Source: Alphaproteobacteria bacterium (GTDB lineage: Bacteria; Pseudomonadota; Alphaproteobacteria; Caulobacterales; Caulobacteraceae). From it: a DNA stretch of 17,398 nt. Shown here in pieces: positions 1 to 7,166 of the stretch (within the stretch, counting starts at the first letter, position 1; each line of letters starts with the position of its first letter). The position numbers and the translations under genes are program-made. The DNA is taken from assembly GCA_028869395.1 (NCBI GenBank), contig JAGWSE010000300.1, positions 1 through 17,398 of the forward strand, written 5' to 3'. The notes under the pieces are model-generated. The model was not told where the DNA came from and did no database searches. It saw only the letters and a program-made list of their open reading frames with translations.

Positions 1-629
1 ACCTTCGGCAGCAGCTGGACGGCGATGCCGGTCCCGCCGACCACCTGCTGGGAAAGCGAGAACCACAGCACGAAGGGCAGGATCATGTAGTAGACGAGCG
101 CCGCCCCCAGGATGAACAGCGCCGGCGCGGCCACCAGGAACGGCAGGAATGCGCGCCGCTCGCGCTTGTAGAGCCCCGGCGCGACGAAGGCGTACACCTG
201 CCAGGCGAGGACCGGGAAGCTGAGGGCGACCGCACCGAGGCCCGCGAGCTTCACCTTGGTGAAGAAGAACTCCAGCGGGGCGGTGAACACCAGGCTCGTC
301 ACCTTGCCCTGAGGCGGCGGAAGGTCGAGCGCGCCCACGAGCGCCAGGAACATGTTCTTCGCCCCGGTCAGCATGCCCACAGCCTGAGAGGCGGCGGAAT
401 GGGGCGCGTGCGCGTTGGCGGCCTCGCGGATGGCCAGCAACTCCGAGGCGATGTTGAAGGGCCGCAGCAGGAACTCGAAGAGCGGCTGCGAAAAGTAGAA
501 GCAGACCAGGAACGCCACGAACACCGAGGCGATGCAGACGATCAGACGCTGGCGGAGCTCGACCAGATGCTCGAGCAGTGGGGCGCGCGAGGCCTCGATC
601 TCCGCCTCGTCCGGATCGACGTCGCTCAC
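1..629 (-). CDS. tatC: Sec-independent protein translocase TatC (partial, C-terminus off the window)
   Basis: TatC is the multi-spanning inner-membrane subunit that, with TatB, recognises twin-arginine signal peptides of folded proteins. The visible 209 residues start at a GTG whose bases overlap the tatB stop (GTGA). The N-terminus carries the family motif LLEHLVELRQRL (residues 18-29), then TM1 (about 30-48). The block TAPLEFFFTKVKLAG (116-130) leads into TM2, followed by FVAPGLYKRERR (148-159) and TM3. Compared with E. coli TatC, the first periplasmic loop between LLRP (54-57) and TSLVFTAPLE (111-120) is about 45 residues longer. The gene is open to the left edge, so about the last fifth to quarter of a normal TatC is missing only because the window ends. 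Frame continuity and motifs make the identity firm; the start is supported by the overlap and the position of the first motif. Confidence 0.95.
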   Translation of the reverse strand, partial: MSDVDPDEAEIEASRAPLLEHLVELRQRLIVCIASVFVAFLVCFYFSQPLFEFLLRPFNIASELLAIREAANAHAPHSAASQAVGMLTGAKNMFLALVGALDLPPPQGKVTSLVFTAPLEFFFTKVKLAGLGAVALSFPVLAWQVYAFVAPGLYKRERRAFLPFLVAAPALFILGAALVYYMILPFVLWFSLSQQVVGGTGIAVQLLPK

Positions 630-1177
630 GGCTTGCGCTCCGCAGGCTTGGCGCGCGTCCGGCCGGGCGTCTTGGCGCCCGAGGCGCCCTTAGGAGCGGA
701 TTTGCGGGGCGCGGCCTTGGCCGCCGCCGGCCTGGGCTTCACGGTCGACTTCGCGCGCGGCTTCGCCTTGGGCTTCGCGGGCGTCTCGGTGACGCTGATT
801 GTGGTTTCGGGCGCGGGCGCCGGTTCGGGCGGCGGCGCGAACTGGTGGGCCATCGGCGGATGAAGCTGCGCGCCCACGTCGGCCAGGCCCTGGTGGATCT
901 CGTCGAGCGCCTGGGTGATCTCGGCGCCGTGGCTGCCGGCCGCGATCTCGGCGAGCTGCCCGCGACGCAGCGCTTCGACCTCCTTGCGCAGGTCGTCCAG
1001 CTCCGACTGGCGCGCCATCTCGTCGAAGCTCGCACGGAATTCGGCCGCCATGCCGCGCAGCTTGGCCATGAACTGGCCCAACCGGCGCAGCAGGATGGGC
1101 AGGTCCTTCGGTCCCACGACCACCAGCGCCACGACGGCGGCGATCATGAGCTCGAGGGTCTTTCCTTCGAGAAACAT
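626..1177 (-). CDS. tatB: Twin-arginine translocase subunit TatB
   Basis: TatB partners TatC in the substrate-receptor complex of the Tat pathway in the inner membrane. The 183-residue protein has a short N-terminal hydrophobic helix (about 9-21) followed by the TatA/B hinge GPKDLP (22-27) and an amphipathic helix rich in Arg and Lys. Helical regions follow to about residue 105. The C-terminal third is a low-complexity tail of Ala, Pro, Lys and Arg, a common and poorly conserved feature of alphaproteobacterial TatB. It lies 60 bp downstream of tatA and its TGA stop overlaps the tatC GTG, consistent with translational coupling. It is separated from TatA-type proteins by its length and its place between tatA and tatC. 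Confidence 0.93.
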   Translation of the reverse strand: MFLEGKTLELMIAAVVALVVVGPKDLPILLRRLGQFMAKLRGMAAEFRASFDEMARQSELDDLRKEVEALRRGQLAEIAAGSHGAEITQALDEIHQGLADVGAQLHPPMAHQFAPPPEPAPAPETTISVTETPAKPKAKPRAKSTVKPRPAAAKAAPRKSAPKGASGAKTPGRTRAKPAERKP

Positions 1178-1237
1178 GGCGCTGGCCTTAGCGCGCTTTC
1201 AGCCGAAGGGGAACGCGAGGCGAGCGCAGGATGCGCT

Positions 1238-1447
1238 TCAGCTGTGCGCCTTGTCCTTGTCGGACTCCTTGGGCAGAGGCTTGGCCTCGTTCGAGGCCGT
1301 CTCGTCGTCGCCCTTCAGACCCTCGCGGAAGGCGCGGATGCCCTTGGCGGTGTCGCCCATGATCCCCGAGATCTTCCCGCGCCCGCCGAACAGCAGGACG
1401 AGGATCACGCCCAGGATGATCAGGTGCCAGATCGAAAACGAACCCAT
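1238..1447 (-). CDS. tatA: Twin-arginine translocase subunit TatA
   Basis: TatA oligomerises to form the passage for folded proteins in the Tat system. The protein has 69 residues, normal for the family. It has an N-terminal transmembrane helix (about 5-20, beginning MGSFSIWHLI), then the hinge FGGRGKI and an amphipathic helix (GIMGDTAKGIRAFREGL, about 28-44) and a short charged tail. The start has a GGAG Shine-Dalgarno-like element about 10 nt upstream on the minus strand. It heads the tatABC block, 120 bp after scpB, and may also have its own promoter in that gap. Confidence 0.95.
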   Translation of the reverse strand: MGSFSIWHLIILGVILVLLFGGRGKISGIMGDTAKGIRAFREGLKGDDETASNEAKPLPKESDKDKAHS

Positions 1448-1567
1448 CTCAGCGAAACTCCAATTGCGGTCGCGACCGCCCCGATCGCGCCCCCGCGAAA
1501 TCTCAGGCGGCTATATAGTCGTTCGCCCGTCCAGACGCCACGCGGCAATCCGGCGTTCTCCGCAGGC
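1448..1567 (-). promoter_or_regulatory. scpB-tatA intergenic region with possible internal tat promoter
   Basis: This is the only gap larger than 60 bp inside the SPOR-to-tatC cluster. On the minus strand it holds an A+T-rich CTATATAG (1511-1518) that could be a -10 element about 65 bp before the tatA ATG. I see no good -35 at the right distance. A perfect 14-bp palindrome (GCGGTCGCGACCGC, 1466-1479) lies in the presumed tatA leader. A promoter here is inferred from base composition and position only. Confidence 0.25.
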
Positions 1568-2221
1568 TCACCCCTGGGTCTCCTCTGCCTCGCCCACGAA
1601 GTCGACGTGGAATTCGGGCGCGTCGCCTTCTTCCAGCGGATCCTCGTCGCTCGCCAACCCCATCGGATCGGGAACGGAGAAGTCGGCCGGCAGGTCGAGG
1701 CTGAGCAAACCCGCCGCCTTCATCTCCGCCACGCCTGGCAGGTCGGCCAGGCTCGGCAGGCCGAAGTGCTCCAGGAAGGCGTCGGTCGTGCCGTAGGTCA
1801 CCGGCCGGCCGGGCGAGCGCCGGCGGCCGCGCATGCGCACCAGGCCGAGCTCCAGGAGCACGTCGAGGGTCCCGCGGCTCGCCTGGACGCCGCGCACCGC
1901 CTCGATCTCGGCCCGCGTCACCGGCTGGTGGTAGGCGATGATGGCGAGCGTCTCCTGCGCGGCCTTCGAAAGCCGCCGCGGCTCGTCACGCTCCTCGGTC
2001 ATCAGCCAGGCCAGGTCCTCGGCCGTCTGGAACCGCCAGCGTTCGGCCACGCAGACCAGTTCGACGCCGCGGCCGGCGTACCGACACTGCAGGGCTGCCA
2101 CCGCCCCGGCGACATCCGCGCCTTCCGGCAGACGCCGCGCCATGTCCTGAAGGCTCAGTGGACCGGCCGCCGCGAACAGCAGCGCCTCGACCTCGCGTTC
2201 CGTGTGGCCGGGATCCCTCAT
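1568..2221 (-). CDS. scpB: Segregation and condensation protein ScpB
   Basis: ScpB is the dimeric winged-helix (kite) subunit of the bacterial SMC condensin, working with ScpA and Smc on the nucleoid. The 217-residue protein shows the usual layout: a first winged helix from about residue 8 (EREVEALLFAAAGPL), then a second one carrying the hallmark LSKAAQETLAIIAYHQPVTR (84-103) and AEIEAVRGV. The signature continues with GRPVTYGTTDAFLEHFGL (138-155), SLADLP and an acidic, disordered C-terminal tail. The ATG at 2221 overlaps the scpA TGA as ATGA, as expected for a coupled pair making subunits of one complex. Length and motifs are ordinary for the family. Confidence 0.96.
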   Translation of the reverse strand: MRDPGHTEREVEALLFAAAGPLSLQDMARRLPEGADVAGAVAALQCRYAGRGVELVCVAERWRFQTAEDLAWLMTEERDEPRRLSKAAQETLAIIAYHQPVTRAEIEAVRGVQASRGTLDVLLELGLVRMRGRRRSPGRPVTYGTTDAFLEHFGLPSLADLPGVAEMKAAGLLSLDLPADFSVPDPMGLASDEDPLEEGDAPEFHVDFVGEAEETQG

Positions 2222-3021
2222 GCGTCGGAGCCCCGGGCGCGGAGGTAGACGTCCGCGAACGCTTCGAGCTGGCGGGCTTCCAGCGCGCCGTCCTTAACCA
2301 GCTCCAGGCTCGCGGACAGCGTCGAGGCGACGCAGGAGGCGCGCGTCGGCCCCTGCCCCTCCGGCAGGAACGGCGCGACGCCCGTCAGCGGCGTCCACCG
2401 CTCGAGCTCGGGAAGAAGCCGCCTAAGCCGCTCGCGCGCGTCCTCCAGCGGATAGGCGACGGGCGGCCGCGGCGCGTAGCGGCGGGCGCCCTCCTTCCGC
2501 CGCTGGGCGATATAGGCGCTCATCAGCGCGTAGAGGTCGCCCTCGATGCGGCGTGACGGCACGACGCGCAGGGCCTCCGGATCACCGCGGCCGAACACGT
2601 CGCGGCCGATCTGCGGGCGGGCCTTCAGCTCTTCCGCGGCGCGGCGCATGGCGTCGAGCTTGGCCAGCCGGAAGGCGAGACGCGCGGCGATCTCCTCCGG
2701 CGGCGCTTCCTCCGCCTTCCCCCGCTCGGGCTTGGGCAGCAGCAGGCGCGACTTCAGGTAGGCCAGCCAGGCGGCCATCACCAGATAATCCGCAGCCAGC
2801 GAGAAGCGCCTGCGTCGCGCCTCGTGCACGAAGGCCAGGTACTGCTCGGCGAGCTTGAGCACGGAGAGTTTCAGAAGGTCGACCTTCTGGCTTCGCGCGA
2901 GCGCCAGCAGCACATGCAGGGGCCCCTCGTAGCCCTCGATGTCGACGATCAGCGCTTCGCCGGCCTCGGCCGCGGTCTCGGCGGCCGAGAAGTCCAGCGG
3001 CGGCTGATAGGCGGCGCTCAT
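2218..3021 (-). CDS. scpA: Segregation and condensation protein ScpA (kleisin)
   Basis: ScpA is the kleisin that bridges the SMC heads and binds the ScpB dimer. The protein has 267 residues when started at the ATG at 3021, whose bases overlap the nagZ TGA (ATGA). The open frame extends further upstream, but that part reads through nagZ in another frame and is not coding. The N-terminal SMC-binding helix region shows GYEGPLHVLLALARSQKVDL (30-49) and LKLAEQYLAFV. The middle is a charged linker, and the C-terminal winged helix contains VASTLSASLELVKDGALEAR followed by a short tail. The overlap with scpB on the other side completes a tightly coupled pair. Confidence 0.95.
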   Translation of the reverse strand: MSAAYQPPLDFSAAETAAEAGEALIVDIEGYEGPLHVLLALARSQKVDLLKLSVLKLAEQYLAFVHEARRRRFSLAADYLVMAAWLAYLKSRLLLPKPERGKAEEAPPEEIAARLAFRLAKLDAMRRAAEELKARPQIGRDVFGRGDPEALRVVPSRRIEGDLYALMSAYIAQRRKEGARRYAPRPPVAYPLEDARERLRRLLPELERWTPLTGVAPFLPEGQGPTRASCVASTLSASLELVKDGALEARQLEAFADVYLRARGSDA

Positions 3022-4043
3022 GCGGCGCTCCGTCCTTCGAAGGCTGCCTCGAAGCGCGCCGCCGCCGCCTCGAGGTCCAGCGGCTCGGGTGCGCGCGGGA
3101 TGCGCGCCAGCGCCGCCGCGGCCCGGCGCGCGGCCTTGCCCTTCAACTCGCCCGCGCCCGCGACCACAGCCTTCATCTCGGCCATCTCGCCGTTGCAGTG
3201 CAGGACCATGTCGCAACCCGCCGCGAGCGCAGCGCGCGCGCGCTCCGTGTAATCGCCGGCGAGCGCCTTCATCGACAGGTCGTCCGTCATCAGGAGTCCC
3301 TCGAAGCCGATCGTGCGCCGGATCGCCTGGGAAATCACCTTCCGCGAGGTGGTGCCCGGCCGCCTGGCGTCGATGGCGGCGTAGACGACGTGCGCGGTCA
3401 TGCCGAGCGGCATGTCGGACATCGCCCGGAACGGGGCGAAATCGCGGGCTGCGAGCGCCTCCAAGGACGCCTCCACCACGGGCAGTTCCAGATGGGTGTC
3501 GGCCTTGGCGCGACCGTGGCCCGGCATGTGCTTGACGACCGGCAGCACGCCGCCGGCGATCAACCCCTCGGCCGCGGCGCGGCCCAGGGCGACGATCTGC
3601 TCCGGGTTCTGGCCATAGGCGCGATCGCCGATGATCTCGTGGCCGGAGGGATCCGGCACGTCGAGGACGGGGATGCAGTCCACGTTGATCCCGACGGAGG
3701 CCAGGTCATGCGCGATCAAGCGGGCGCCAAGTCGGGCGATCTCGCGCTGCAGAAGCGGGTCGTTGCCCGCGATCTGGCCGTAAGCGCGCCCGGGCGGATA
3801 TCGCCGCCAGTGCGGCGGACGCATCCGCTGCACCCGGCCGCCCTCCTGGTCGATCAGGATCGGCGCGTCGGCGCGACCGACCGTCTCCCGAAGCGAGGCG
3901 GTGAGCCGGCGCATCTGGTCGGGCGTCTCGATGTTGCGGGCGAAGACGATGAAGCCCCAGGGCTGCACGTCGCGGAAGAAGGCGGCCTCCTCCGCAAGGA
4001 GCTCGGGGCCCGCGAGGCCCAGGATGCAGGCCCTCGGACTCAC
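3018..4043 (-). CDS. nagZ: Beta-N-acetylhexosaminidase NagZ (GH3 family)
   Basis: NagZ is a cytoplasmic glycoside hydrolase family 3 enzyme that removes N-acetylglucosamine from anhydro-muropeptides during peptidoglycan recycling; its product can feed beta-lactamase induction in some bacteria. The 341-residue protein has substrate-site residues LIDQEGGRVQRM (63-74), the NagZ loop KHMPGHG (171-177) with Asp182 and His184 of the catalytic dyad region, and the nucleophile motif TDDLSM (253-258, Asp254 by family analogy). No signal peptide is visible, as expected for NagZ. The start is a GTG that overlaps the stop of the SPOR gene (GTGA), and the stop overlaps scpA, so it is a middle gene of a coupled chain. 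The neighbouring SPOR protein also acts on cell-wall glycans. Confidence 0.95.
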   Translation of the reverse strand: MSPRACILGLAGPELLAEEAAFFRDVQPWGFIVFARNIETPDQMRRLTASLRETVGRADAPILIDQEGGRVQRMRPPHWRRYPPGRAYGQIAGNDPLLQREIARLGARLIAHDLASVGINVDCIPVLDVPDPSGHEIIGDRAYGQNPEQIVALGRAAAEGLIAGGVLPVVKHMPGHGRAKADTHLELPVVEASLEALAARDFAPFRAMSDMPLGMTAHVVYAAIDARRPGTTSRKVISQAIRRTIGFEGLLMTDDLSMKALAGDYTERARAALAAGCDMVLHCNGEMAEMKAVVAGAGELKGKAARRAAAALARIPRAPEPLDLEAAAARFEAAFEGRSAA

Positions 4044-4906
4044 CTGACGAAGCAGGCCTTCCCGGCGGCCTTCAGCTTGTCGCAGAAGGCCTGCGCCTGG
4101 GCGCGGCTCGAGAAGCCGGTCACCGAGGTGCGATAGAGCGTCCGGCCGTCCTTCTCCACCTTCTCGACACCCTTGCCCTTGCCGGCGGCAAGGCCGGGCG
4201 CCACCGTCACGGCGTCGTTCCAGGTCTTGTCGGCGAGCGCGGGCGAGGACACGGCCCCGATCTGCACGACGGCCGCGCCCGCCTTGGCGGACGGCGCCGG
4301 CGCCGCGGCGACGGGCTTGGGCTTCGCTGCGGGCTTCTCGACCTTGGGCGCCGCCGGCTTCACCGCGACCGGCTTCGGCGTCGCGGCCTGGGCCGGCGGG
4401 GGCGGCGGATTCTGCGCCGGCCGCAGGGCGGGCGCCGCGCTCGCGGTCTGCATCTGGGTCGAGGTCGCGGAGGCGGCGGCGGAAGCCGCCGCGGGCGGCA
4501 GGCTGGTCGGCGGGGCCAGAACCACCGGCGGGCCTTCGCCCGGCCTCGGTTGCGGCTGTTCCGGCGGTGGCGTGAACTGCGGCTGCGTCGGCACCAGCTG
4601 AGGCGCCTGACCGGATTCGGAACGGTAGATCTCCAGACCCTCGGCCGGATCCTGCGGCTGGGCGTCTGGCGAAGCGGGCGAGCGGATGTGCGCGATCGGC
4701 TGGCCGAGGTCCTGAGGCGCGCCGGAACCCTGGCGCAGGCCAGAGCGGTAGAAGACGAAGATCGCCGCGGCCAGGCCGATCAGCACCAGCACGCTGATGA
4801 CCAGGGTGACCGGGAAGGGCCTCGCGCCGCGCACCGGCTGGCGGGCCTCGAAGGCCAGCGGCGAGTCGGTGGGCGGCGTGTAGGCTCCGCGCTCTTGGTC
4901 AACCAT
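4040..4906 (-). CDS. SPOR-domain membrane protein
   Basis: This is a predicted inner-membrane protein of 288 residues with a periplasmic C-terminal SPOR domain. Such domains bind denuded septal peptidoglycan. Layout: a short cytoplasmic N-terminus, one transmembrane helix (about 33-53, FPVTLVISVLVLIGLAAAIF then VFYRSG), a long linker rich in Pro, Ala and Lys (about 60-208), and the SPOR domain (about 211-288, with VVQIGAVSSPALADKTWN and TGFSSRAQAQAFCDKL). The domain has a Cys pair (Cys275 and Cys285) near its end that could form a disulfide. A GGAG element 8 nt upstream supports the ATG. The stop overlaps the nagZ start. Domain assignment is firm; a specific role in division is inferred from the family. 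Confidence 0.9.
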   Translation of the reverse strand: MVDQERGAYTPPTDSPLAFEARQPVRGARPFPVTLVISVLVLIGLAAAIFVFYRSGLRQGSGAPQDLGQPIAHIRSPASPDAQPQDPAEGLEIYRSESGQAPQLVPTQPQFTPPPEQPQPRPGEGPPVVLAPPTSLPPAAASAAASATSTQMQTASAAPALRPAQNPPPPPAQAATPKPVAVKPAAPKVEKPAAKPKPVAAAPAPSAKAGAAVVQIGAVSSPALADKTWNDAVTVAPGLAAGKGKGVEKVEKDGRTLYRTSVTGFSSRAQAQAFCDKLKAAGKACFVR

Positions 4907-5045
4907 GCGTCAGCTCCGAACGGCCGGCGCCGATCCGCGCAAACCGAATCAGACGCCTTGGACCCCAAGTCTAGCGAACGCCGCGCGCTCGGGTGGTCGT
5001 CGGGTCGCATTTTCTGTGGTCGAGCCGCCGGCGTGAATGGGGCCG
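4907..5045 (-). promoter_or_regulatory. Leader/promoter region of the SPOR-nagZ-scpAB cluster
   Basis: The dgt-SPOR gap is 165 bp in all and lacks any coding frame that I can support. It holds a GAATC (4946-4950), a potential CcrM-type GANTC methylation site, and a short dyad CTTGG-N3-CCAAG (4957-4969). On the minus strand GCTAGACT resembles the -10 of Caulobacter housekeeping promoters, but I find no -35 at a proper distance. A promoter here is expected from layout but not proven by sequence. Confidence 0.3.
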
Positions 5046-5065
5046 AGGGACGCAGGGGCGTCCCT
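5046..5065 (-). terminator. Hairpin just after dgt, possible terminator
   Basis: A perfect 8-bp stem (AGGGACGC / GCGTCCCT) with a 4-nt loop begins 7 nt after the dgt stop codon. There is no T-run after it on the minus strand, so it is not a classic intrinsic terminator. It may be a stem-only terminator, a 3'-end stabiliser or a pause site that separates dgt from the SPOR cluster. Confidence 0.45.
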
Positions 5066-5071
5066 GAGCGT

Positions 5072-6250
5072 TCACATTCCCCAGACTTCCAGGTTGAAGA
5101 GTTTGCGGTGCTCTTCGATCGCATAGCGGTCGGTCATGCCGGCGATGTAGTCGCAGACGACGCGGGCGCAGCCGGCCTCGTCGCGGTCGGCCGCCCGCTG
5201 CTGCCATTCGGCGGGGAGCGTGTCCGGCTCGGCCATGAACAGCTTGAACATGTCGGCCAGGATCCGGCGCGCCTGCGAGCGGGTGCGGTTGACGCGCCAA
5301 TGACGGTACATCCGCTCCATCAGGAACTTCCGCAGCTCGCCCAAATCCTCCAGCATCGGGCGCGAGAAGCTGACCAGCGCATGGCCCAGCATCCGCACGT
5401 CCTCCGGCGTCTCGACCTTGCCCGCCACGGCCCGCCGCCTCGTCTCGGCCAGCACATCGTCGACCATCGCCCCGATCATGCGCCTCACGGCTTCGAGCTT
5501 GACGATGGCGTGGTCGCAGTCGGGATAGTCGGCCAGCGAACTCGCCACGTGCGGCCCGATCAGCGGCACGTCCAGCAGCTCCTTGAGGCCGAACAGGCCC
5601 GCCGAGACGCCGTCGTCCACGTCGTGGTTGTTGTAGGCGATGTCGTCGGAGAGCGCGGCCACCTGGGCCTCCGCCGAGGCCCAGGTCGAAAGCCGCAGGT
5701 CATACTCGGCGTCGAATTCCGCGATCGCGCGCCAGGAGGGCTCCTCGAGGTGACCCGCCACCGGGCCGTTGTGCTTGATGACGCCTTCCAGGGTCTCCCA
5801 GGCGAGGTTGAGCCCGTCGAAACGCGGATAGCGGCGTTCCAGCCTGGTCACCACCCGGAAGGTCTGCACGTTGTGGTCGAAGCCGCCGTAGCCCGCCATC
5901 TGGACTTTCAGCTCGTCCTCGCCCGCATGCGCGAAGGGCGGATGGCCGAGGTCGTGGGCCAGGGCGACGGTTTCGGCGAGGTCCGCATCGAGGCCCAGCG
6001 CCGTGGCGATGGAGCGCGCGATCTGCGCCACCTCCAGGGAGTGCGTCATGCGCGTACGGAAGTGGTCGCCCTCATGAGCCACGAAGACCTGGGTCTTCTC
6101 CTTCAGTCTCCGGAAAGCAGTGGAATGGATGATGCGGTCGCGGTCGCGCGCGAACGGCGTCCGCGTGCGGCTCTCGGGTTCGGCGACCTTGCGGCCGCGC
6201 GAGGCGGAGGGACATTCGGCGTAAGGCGCGCGAGGCGGAGTGGACGGCAT
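5072..6250 (-). CDS. dgt: Deoxyguanosinetriphosphate triphosphohydrolase-like protein (HD domain dNTPase)
   Basis: Members of this family remove tripolyphosphate from deoxynucleoside triphosphates and so influence dNTP pools. The 392-residue protein has the N-terminal signature SRTRTPFARDRDRIIHSTAF (27-46) and the HD metal-site residues: His70 in MTHSLEVAQIAR, His99-Asp100 in AHDLGHPPFAHAGEDEL, and the acidic pair in LSDDIAYNNHDVDDG (about 200-214). This length and motif set match the shorter, type 2 alphaproteobacterial form rather than the roughly 505-residue E. coli Dgt, so strict dGTP specificity should not be assumed. It is transcribed away from erpA. In related genomes argS usually follows; here it does not. 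Confidence 0.93.
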   Translation of the reverse strand: MPSTPPRAPYAECPSASRGRKVAEPESRTRTPFARDRDRIIHSTAFRRLKEKTQVFVAHEGDHFRTRMTHSLEVAQIARSIATALGLDADLAETVALAHDLGHPPFAHAGEDELKVQMAGYGGFDHNVQTFRVVTRLERRYPRFDGLNLAWETLEGVIKHNGPVAGHLEEPSWRAIAEFDAEYDLRLSTWASAEAQVAALSDDIAYNNHDVDDGVSAGLFGLKELLDVPLIGPHVASSLADYPDCDHAIVKLEAVRRMIGAMVDDVLAETRRRAVAGKVETPEDVRMLGHALVSFSRPMLEDLGELRKFLMERMYRHWRVNRTRSQARRILADMFKLFMAEPDTLPAEWQQRAADRDEAGCARVVCDYIAGMTDRYAIEEHRKLFNLEVWGM

Positions 6251-6331
6251 CGAACCCTGAAATCTTCCGGCCTCTTGGTCGAAGCCGCGGGGGACCTCAT
6301 ATAGGCTAAGCCCTGATTTCGTTTAACAGAC
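6251..6331. promoter_or_regulatory. Divergent dgt/erpA promoter region
   Basis: These 81 bp separate two divergent genes and must hold both promoters. On the minus strand TTAAAC (6326-6321) and TATATG (6303-6298), 17 bp apart, make a plausible -35/-10 pair for dgt. The same CATATAGG block and GCTAAG (6305-6310) could serve erpA, but no strong plus-strand -35 is visible. The assignments rest on consensus similarity alone. Confidence 0.3.
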
Positions 6332-6679
6332 ATGACCACAGCCCCTGCCCTGACCTCGGACGTGACCCTTTCGGCCGCTGCGGCCAAGCGGATCCGCGCC
6401 ATCGGCGAGACCGAAGGCCACGAGGTGATGCTGCGCGTCGCCGTCGAAGGCGGCGGCTGCTCGGGATTCCAGTACCGGTTCGACCTGGTGGATCGGCTGG
6501 AGTCCGACGATCTCGTCGTGGAGCGCGATGGCGCCCGAGCCCTGGTCGACGTCGTCTCCCTGGCGCTGGTGAAGGGCTCCGAAATCGATTTCGTGGACGA
6601 ACTCGTTGGCGCCCAGTTCCAGGTGAACAACCCCAACGCAAAGTCCAGCTGCGGCTGCGGCGTCAGCTTTTCGATCTGA
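6332..6679 (+). CDS. erpA: Iron-sulfur cluster insertion protein ErpA (A-type carrier)
   Basis: A-type carriers receive Fe-S clusters from the SUF/ISC scaffold and deliver them to apoproteins in the cytoplasm. The 115-residue protein has the three invariant cysteines: Cys43 in GGGCSGFQY, and Cys107 and Cys109 in the C-terminal SSCGCGVSF. The HesB/IscA fold markers (LSAAAAKRI, DFVDELVGAQFQVNNPNA) are all present. The position divergent from dgt is a recurrent alphaproteobacterial arrangement. No clear Shine-Dalgarno element precedes the ATG. IscA and SufA are close relatives; ErpA is preferred from context and the isolated, non-operonic location. A possible client in this window is the Fe-S dehydratase IlvD. 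Confidence 0.9.
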   Translation: MTTAPALTSDVTLSAAAAKRIRAIGETEGHEVMLRVAVEGGGCSGFQYRFDLVDRLESDDLVVERDGARALVDVVSLALVKGSEIDFVDELVGAQFQVNNPNAKSSCGCGVSFSI

Positions 6680-6692
6680 AGCCCGCGGCCGC

Positions 6693-7166
6693 TCAGGCGG
6701 TCTGCGGCGCGCGGGACAGCGAGGCGCCCAACCTGTCCATCAGGAAGTTGGTCCCGTGCTCGCGGCTCCCCGCATCGTCATAGCCGTCGAGGAAGGCGCC
6801 GGTTTCGGACAGCAGCAGGCGGGCGCCCGCGCCCGCCGCCTGGAACTCTATGGTGGCCAGGGAGACGGAGATCTTCGTCCCGTTCAGGCGCATCTCGTAG
6901 GCGTAGACGATACGCTCGTCGGGCACGATGTCGAAGTAGAGGGCGTCGAACTGCGAGACCGTTCCATTGTCCCACCGGCCGGTCGCCCGCTCGGCGCCCC
7001 CCTCGCGGAAGTCGAACCGGCGCTCCACCAGGGTGTACCCGTCACCGCCCTCAAACCAGGCGGCCTTGCCTTCCAGGGTGGAGAAGGCGGCGAACACGCG
7101 CGCCGGGGGCGCATCGTAGGTGCGTTCGAGGCTGAAGGTCCCGTGGACGACGTTGCGTCGAGTCAT
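6693..7166 (-). CDS. SRPBCC (AHSA1-like) domain protein
   Basis: This 157-residue protein belongs to the START/Bet v 1-like SRPBCC superfamily, in the AHSA1-like group. The N-terminal strand plus helix ERTYDAPPARVFAAFST (14-30), the Trp-containing AAWFEG (35-40) and a C-terminal long helix (GTNFLMDRLGASL) are typical. The fold encloses a hydrophobic cavity, but the ligand cannot be told from sequence. Its ATG overlaps the ArsR stop (ATGA), making it the last gene of the GST-ArsR-SRPBCC operon. ArsR-SRPBCC pairs are common in proteobacteria and their physiological role is poorly defined. Its stop is only 13 bp from the convergent erpA stop. Confidence 0.88.
   Translation of the reverse strand: MTRRNVVHGTFSLERTYDAPPARVFAAFSTLEGKAAWFEGGDGYTLVERRFDFREGGAERATGRWDNGTVSQFDALYFDIVPDERIVYAYEMRLNGTKISVSLATIEFQAAGAGARLLLSETGAFLDGYDDAGSREHGTNFLMDRLGASLSRAPQTA

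Noticed and set aside
1466..1479. Perfect 14-bp palindrome before tatA as an operator
   Set aside because: About one such palindrome is expected by chance in a window of this size (17398 / 4^7), more in G+C-rich DNA; no other support.
578..2248. Long plus-strand open frame (556 codons) opposite tatB, tatA and scpB
   Set aside because: It is antisense to three well-recognised genes, has low-complexity Arg/Ala/Gly composition and no domain motifs; a G+C-rich shadow frame.
4550..6304. Long plus-strand open frame opposite the SPOR gene and dgt
   Set aside because: It covers coding DNA of dgt with intact HD motifs on the other strand and shows no protein family features.
6682..6715. Bidirectional terminator between erpA and the SRPBCC gene
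   Set aside because: Short G+C stems (4 and 6 bp) exist there, but they lie largely within the SRPBCC coding end and have no T-run; not distinguishable from chance in this composition.
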